DNA of 64,000 bases from Ephemerocybe angulata (lineage: Eukaryota > Basidiomycota > Agaricomycetes > Agaricales > Psathyrellaceae), in NCBI GenBank assembly GCA_013368325.1, contig JAACJK010000066.1, positions 304,533 through 368,532 on the forward strand. Direction: 5' to 3'. The notes under the pieces were generated by a model, which had not been told where the DNA came from, did no database searches, and saw only the letters and a list, made by a program, of their open reading frames with translations. This document shows positions 59,669-64,000 of the stretch, piece by piece (the stretch's first letter is position 1; every line of letters begins with the position of its first letter). The translations under genes and the position numbers were made by a program.

Positions 59669-60553
59669 TTAGTCTCTAATATATACAGCCAAAGATGCCA
59701 CATTTCCCCCCATTACAGAGAGAGAGCGGAGCTGACTGGTAGTCCTTAAAGTAAACTCGTACTCCAGCTTACCCTCATTGACCATACCGTCGTAGGCGTA
59801 CACCCGCATATCATGGTCCACAACTCTCGAAGCGAAGTGATTTCCACCCCAGTACACCACGCCCGCTAACCTGTACCTGCAATCAGACAGTTCCATCAAG
59901 CTATTAACAATTAAGCGCTTCTTCACTGTTGCGAGCGGTAGGTTGGGCAACTCGACGCACATGAGGGATGGATACTCGTGTTCAATCATGAGGTCTCCCG
60001 CACACTCATCACACTGACCTGACACACGCTCTAAGGAGGCCAAATACCTTGCCACTGACTCGTCTCTAGTAAGGGTTGTCCTCATTACGGTATACCGTCC
60101 GATCCCCTCGAACATGAACCCGGGGATCCGCCGATGACAACCGAAACAGAGGCGGTGGGTCGTGTTGGAAGGATCGGTCGGTGGAGGCACACCGTTAACA
60201 GCTCGGGTGAGAGAGTAGAGGTCAGCACCAAGTTGCCCCTTCGGAAACCCTACAGGGTCCATCTCCCACAAGATGGTCCGAAGGCGCAGTCTGCAACTGT
60301 CTAGAGGCAGGTCATCAGCGTGCGCTGCAGCGAAAAGGTCGAAGGCATACGGGAGGATCTGACTGTCACCACAAATCGACCTAAGGAAAGTGCTATCCCG
60401 GCCATACCAAATGTACCGCAAAATGGTGAAGTACGAGTCGTACGCACAGCTCCAGTTCACATCATCCCATTTCCAGCTATGTACCCAGCCCGGTTCGTGT
60501 GCGATAGGTTGAACCACGCGAGCGGAAGCACCTGGTACAACTAACCTCTGCAC
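59669..60553 (-). CDS. Helitron C-terminal ubiquitin-protease-like domain
   Basis: Intact frame of 294 codons continuing the Helitron coding order downstream of the helicase. VNWSCAYDSYFTILRYIW fits a catalytic-cysteine box of a C19-like (ubiquitin-specific) protease and VVYWGGNHFASRVVDHDMRV the histidine box; in between, CFGCHRR and CDECAGD give two CxxC pairs of the kind seen in the zinc ribbon of USPs. The ATG at 60553 is probably not a natural start, because the sequence upstream continues the helicase C terminus after one frameshift. Such a domain fused to Helitron helicases is, to my recollection, found in Agaricomycete elements. Protease activity is inferred from motifs. Confidence 0.6.
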   Translation of the reverse strand: MQRLVVPGASARVVQPIAHEPGWVHSWKWDDVNWSCAYDSYFTILRYIWYGRDSTFLRSICGDSQILPYAFDLFAAAHADDLPLDSCRLRLRTILWEMDPVGFPKGQLGADLYSLTRAVNGVPPPTDPSNTTHRLCFGCHRRIPGFMFEGIGRYTVMRTTLTRDESVARYLASLERVSGQCDECAGDLMIEHEYPSLMCVELPNLPLATVKKRLIVNSLMELSDCRYRLAGVVYWGGNHFASRVVDHDMRVYAYDGMVNEGKLEYEFTLRTTSQLRSLSVMGGNVASLAVYIRD

Positions 60554-63500
60554 CTTAGAAGGTCGAACATCCTCGCACAGACTCTGTTCCGCCTTTCGTT
60601 TACTCGATTGTAAGCCGATCGTTTCTGCGACATGAACATTTTTCGGAACTTCGACTGACGTTCCTCACACAGACAGATCGCCTGCCTTCCTCTTTCGAGA
60701 AGCGATATCAGCTTTTGTCGCGGCCTGCATTCTCTGCCAAGCTTTGTACGAAAGTATAGTGGAGGCACGAAGACGCTGCACCACAGCAGGGGGGAGAGTG
60801 CCCTCGACCTCCCTTTCGTGATCTCGTCCAGTGTATCTATGACCCTATACTCCTGACGCAGGTAGCCAGATATGCCCCCGGTGAGTTTAGATTCTTTAAA
60901 GTCTCTCAATATATGGTGGATGCTGCGCTTGTGCCCCTCGAAAGAGCGGTGTCATAGCCTGATGGTTACGAGAGCGCAAAAGATCGACGACGTTCACCTC
61001 GCGTGTTTTACCCTGCGAGGCATAGTCGGTCATAGCGAAATTTAGGAGCACAGGTACCTGCTGGCGGGAGATGTGGATGCCGGCGTCGTGGGGAGAACGG
61101 CGCGAAGCGCTGTGGACATTCGGGTGAGTGGAACGACATTCTCTTCTAGATGTGGGAGCTTTATGTTGTCCTTCGGATTAACTAGTTTAACAAACAGTAC
61201 TTCGAGGGCGAAGCGGCCGGGAAAACCTGGGATCTCCTGGCTAGTCAACCTTGACCACCGCTTCCTGCCCCTTGGTAATACCAAGCTCCGTCGCGTCATT
61301 ATTACGGATCATAACAGGCATACCAATACATAATGGTAGACATGCGGGTATGTGTTCGCTGGTATAGGGAGGGGATCTCCACAAGGCCTCTTGCACCGCC
61401 GGAGTAAGTCTTATCTTTGGTTCGTTAGTGTCTCTCGCGGGCTTTGCCTAACCCGCCCCTTTCCTCTTCCTGCTATCTACAGAGTAGAACATGTGAGCGG
61501 GCGGTTATTCTCGCGTGCAAATCGAATGGCATTCATAGCGTTGATTTGATCTTTATGCGTATTCCAGGCGGTGATTACTGAAACATCGCACCACATGGGA
61601 TCACCGAGATTGAGAGCAGGGTTATTGCTCGGATTCGAGACCGAAGGAACTCTAAATCCGCTTCGGTACAGTCTTTATATCGCATGTGCTCTAAACAGGT
61701 TCGCAGTGAGTCCTCAGCTGCATCTGAAGTGTTCGTCTGCCTCATGTTCTGGCGGAGCACGACGACCGTGACAAATAGATTCCACAACAAGAGACCAGCG
61801 TGTTTTCCTGGTCTGTCTGACTCTGCCTAGGTCGCTGTACCTTCGATACTTCTCCGCTGTAAAGCGATAGACCTCTAGCGGAGGGAGTTGTGCGAAGTCT
61901 CCAGCTACGATGATGCTGAGGCCGCCAAAAGCATGTCTTCTAGGGTGTGACATCTTTAGGCGTTATCTATAAGATAGAGGTCCTGGCAGGACACCATAGA
62001 ATTTCGTCCATGAAATGTAGTCGACGCCTCTCATTCGGAGGCGAGCTCGTCAAGAGCTCGACCCCGCGAGGAGCATATGCACGTCGGTCGCCTGTAGCGA
62101 CACCAGATACGAGTGATAGGTAGAGCCGCGAACGACGGATGCCGCGGCACCGGTTGGGGCTGTCACAGCCATACGGTTCGCCTCAGATCGGATGGTGAAC
62201 CAGTACCTGAGGGAGTCTATCACCCGCGTCTTGCCCGTCCCCCCCATTCCACCTATGTACATCAACAATGGGGCGGGGGACACAGATATAGAGTGTCTTG
62301 CAACGATGAGAACGCTCTCCGCTGTTCCTCATTGAGCGAGTACTTGGTGACTGCTTCTGTTAGTTGTGCCTGCACGTCAGCGTCCGCGAGTTCGAACTCC
62401 GACAAGAAATAGGCGCCGGGCAAAACACGAGCATCGTTTACGACCTTGACGCCATCGTACGCAGGGTCCTTCGAACCCACATCGTCGTCGTGAGCCAGTA
62501 TGTGCCCTTTCGCATTCACCAACCTCGAATCTAACACCTCTTTTCGCGCCGCTGAAACCACAGATTTCCACTTATTCGGTCCCATCATGCGGTCTGGCGC
62601 GAAGGAATCCTCTGTCGAGCGGGTCTGGGAGGACACGCTGTCGACCGTCCACCCGGCTGACTGCATGACAGCCTCTACCTCTTTCATTTGATCTAACTTT
62701 TTCTGGGACCACACACCAATACCGCTCCTCCAACAGAACCGCATCGAGGACGTCTGCCACGTCGGCGTCATCAGGACACTCCTCCTCTTCGTCCTCAGTA
62801 TCTAAATCAGCATCCTTATCGTACTGAGCGGCGACCTGGAGCTTCAGCTGTGCGTGGTAGTCATCACGAGCATCGTAGCATTCATGTCGGATGTTCATGT
62901 TGCTGATTATCTGAAGGTGCCTATCTGAAAACGAATACCTATCGAACGCTGCATCCCAACTTTCGCATGACGACTTCAAATCGAGCGGAGACCTCCAGGG
63001 TACGAAGAGAGTGAGTATAGTGCAACAATAGTACTCGCGATCGTCTCCATCGGGTCTCGGTAGATAAGCCCCGAGGAAGTTGGGGACGACAGTCTGCATC
63101 CTTCGGACATCGTAAGCAATGCGATGGGACTTGAATAGAGGATGCCCTCTCTGATAGCATAAGAGCGTCTTCGACGGATTTTTAACACCCACCACTGACT
63201 TACGGACGCTACACTGGATCCAGTCATACAAACATACCGCGGTAAGCTCTTCGGGTCTCATCATGTAGTCGTCGACACTTGACCGACTCAAAATCCTTCC
63301 GTAGGTCCGTTTGATCGCCACAGAGTCCTCTTCGTCCTCGTCGCCGCCGTCGTCGAAGCAGGGCTCAACGTCTTCCATTTCATGGTCAATGTCGTCTCCC
63401 ACCGGAACGGGGAAGGAGTTGTCCACGGCGCCGTCGTTGGAGCGAGGATTTTCCGCTCTGGAGGCTTCCTCTGCGGCGGCCCACTCGTTCTGTACATACA

Positions 63501-64000
63501 CCACGTAAGTTCGCCAGTATAACTTCTCGAAGGAGTGACTGGAGTAATGATCCGGGTGACCAAGCAGATACATAGCGGCCATAGGACCGCCTATCTCGAT
63601 TTTCGATGTCAGAGAATTTGCCATTTTCATTATAAGTTGCCGGGCTGCATCGTTCTCGGATTTACTTTCTACCCACACGTCTGGATTTCGTTCGAAGACA
63701 TCGTATATGGAGGAAAATTTGGTAGGTCTTCAGACCCATCTTACAGATATAGTCTGCAATATACCCAGCGGTCGCTTTAACAGCTGTACCTGAGGACAGC
63801 GAAGAACAGTCGGTGTTACATCCGAAACAGTACACCATGACATCGTTGACAGTGTTGATGTTGGGCTCATTCTTCATGAGGTGAATATGTCCCTCTTTGT
63901 CTACGACGGTGACCTTGGAGATCTTCCTGGGAAACCTCGCGGTGCACACTTTCTCCTTATTCAGACAGCCTTTCCCAACGATGAGCTGCTTGTCGACCCC
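60541..64000 (-). pseudogene. Helitron helicase, frameshifted
   Basis: The helicase-encoding stretch can be followed only by changing frame. Breaks are seen near 63710 (KTYQIF to SIYDVFERNPDVW), 62715 (LLEERY to GIGVWSQKKLDQM), 62275 (before SPAPLLMYIGGMGG), 61965-62050 (around the region preceding SHPRRHAFGG), 61790 (KTRWSLV to WNLFVTVVVLRQNM), 61580 (to CDVSVITAWNTHKD) and 60560 (before the protease-like domain). Walker A (GGTGKT) and the DFAQLPP motif survive. An active element is not possible with this copy as read. Confidence 0.85.

Larger units (their letters stand above)
59669..64000 (-). mobile_element. decayed Helitron (rolling-circle transposon), incomplete at window edge
   Basis: Minus-strand remains of an autonomous fungal Helitron. 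The order from the right edge is: Helitron central region (CTARFPRKI, HIHLMKNEPNINTVNDVMVY, SGTAVKATAGYIADYICKMG), ANSLTSKIEIGGPMAAMYLL, the Pif1-type helicase (Walker A GGMGGTGKTRVIDSL, APTGAAA, IVAGDFAQLPPL), ITAWNTHKDQINAMNAI, GMPVMIRNNDATE, TGGISGYLRQEYRVIDTLDE, then a protease-like domain. The Rep part would be outside the window. Several frameshifts break the helicase region. Confidence 0.9.

Overview
The window is nuclear DNA of a filamentous basidiomycete, most likely an Agaricomycete. Genes are split by many short introns (about 45-70 nt) with GT...CTNAC...AG signals. The proteins (GH10 xylanases, a GPI-anchored GH16, long-chain-base phosphatase, ABCD transporter, Helitron) are those of a plant-material-degrading mushroom-type fungus. 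Intron positions were worked out by hand from reading-frame continuity and splice signals, so exon ends are predictions. I saw no rRNA, tRNA or CRISPR array.

Region 1 (about 0.8-22 kb) is ordinary and gene-dense: a TPMT-like methyltransferase, mitochondrial ribosome recycling factor, two GH10 xylanase paralogues with a small secreted-protein gene between them, ATP synthase subunit K, an uncharacterised basidiomycete protein, a short-chain dehydrogenase, a GPI-anchored GH16 hydrolase, an acyl-protein-thioesterase-like protein lacking the nucleophile serine, and a divergently transcribed sphingoid-base phosphate phosphatase.

Region 2 (about 22-39 kb) is dynamic. A peroxisomal ABCD half-transporter is complete at 32.9-35.8 kb and has a recent truncated copy at 24.0-25.8 kb that keeps only the membrane domain. 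Between the copies lie two stretches full of intron-like segments: a degenerate array whose 3' splice regions repeat the same motif (26.8-28.0 kb), and a many-intron locus (30.4-32.4 kb) in which one reading frame stays open through nine consecutive introns. Two small MIF4G-like genes flank this region.

Region 3 (about 39-47 kb) holds a secreted Lys/Pro-rich protein gene with two back-to-back introns, and a SNF2/RING helicase of the Uls1/Rad5/Rad16 type with an apparent single-base frameshift near its N terminus.

Region 4 (47.7-64 kb) is accessory: two more MIF4G-like genes, a TCCGGA-rich repeat, two TPR-like genes, and a symmetric locus in which the same two-gene module occurs once on each strand, facing inward. 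The right edge is a decayed Helitron on the minus strand whose helicase coding region carries several frameshifts, but whose C-terminal ubiquitin-protease-like domain is an intact frame.
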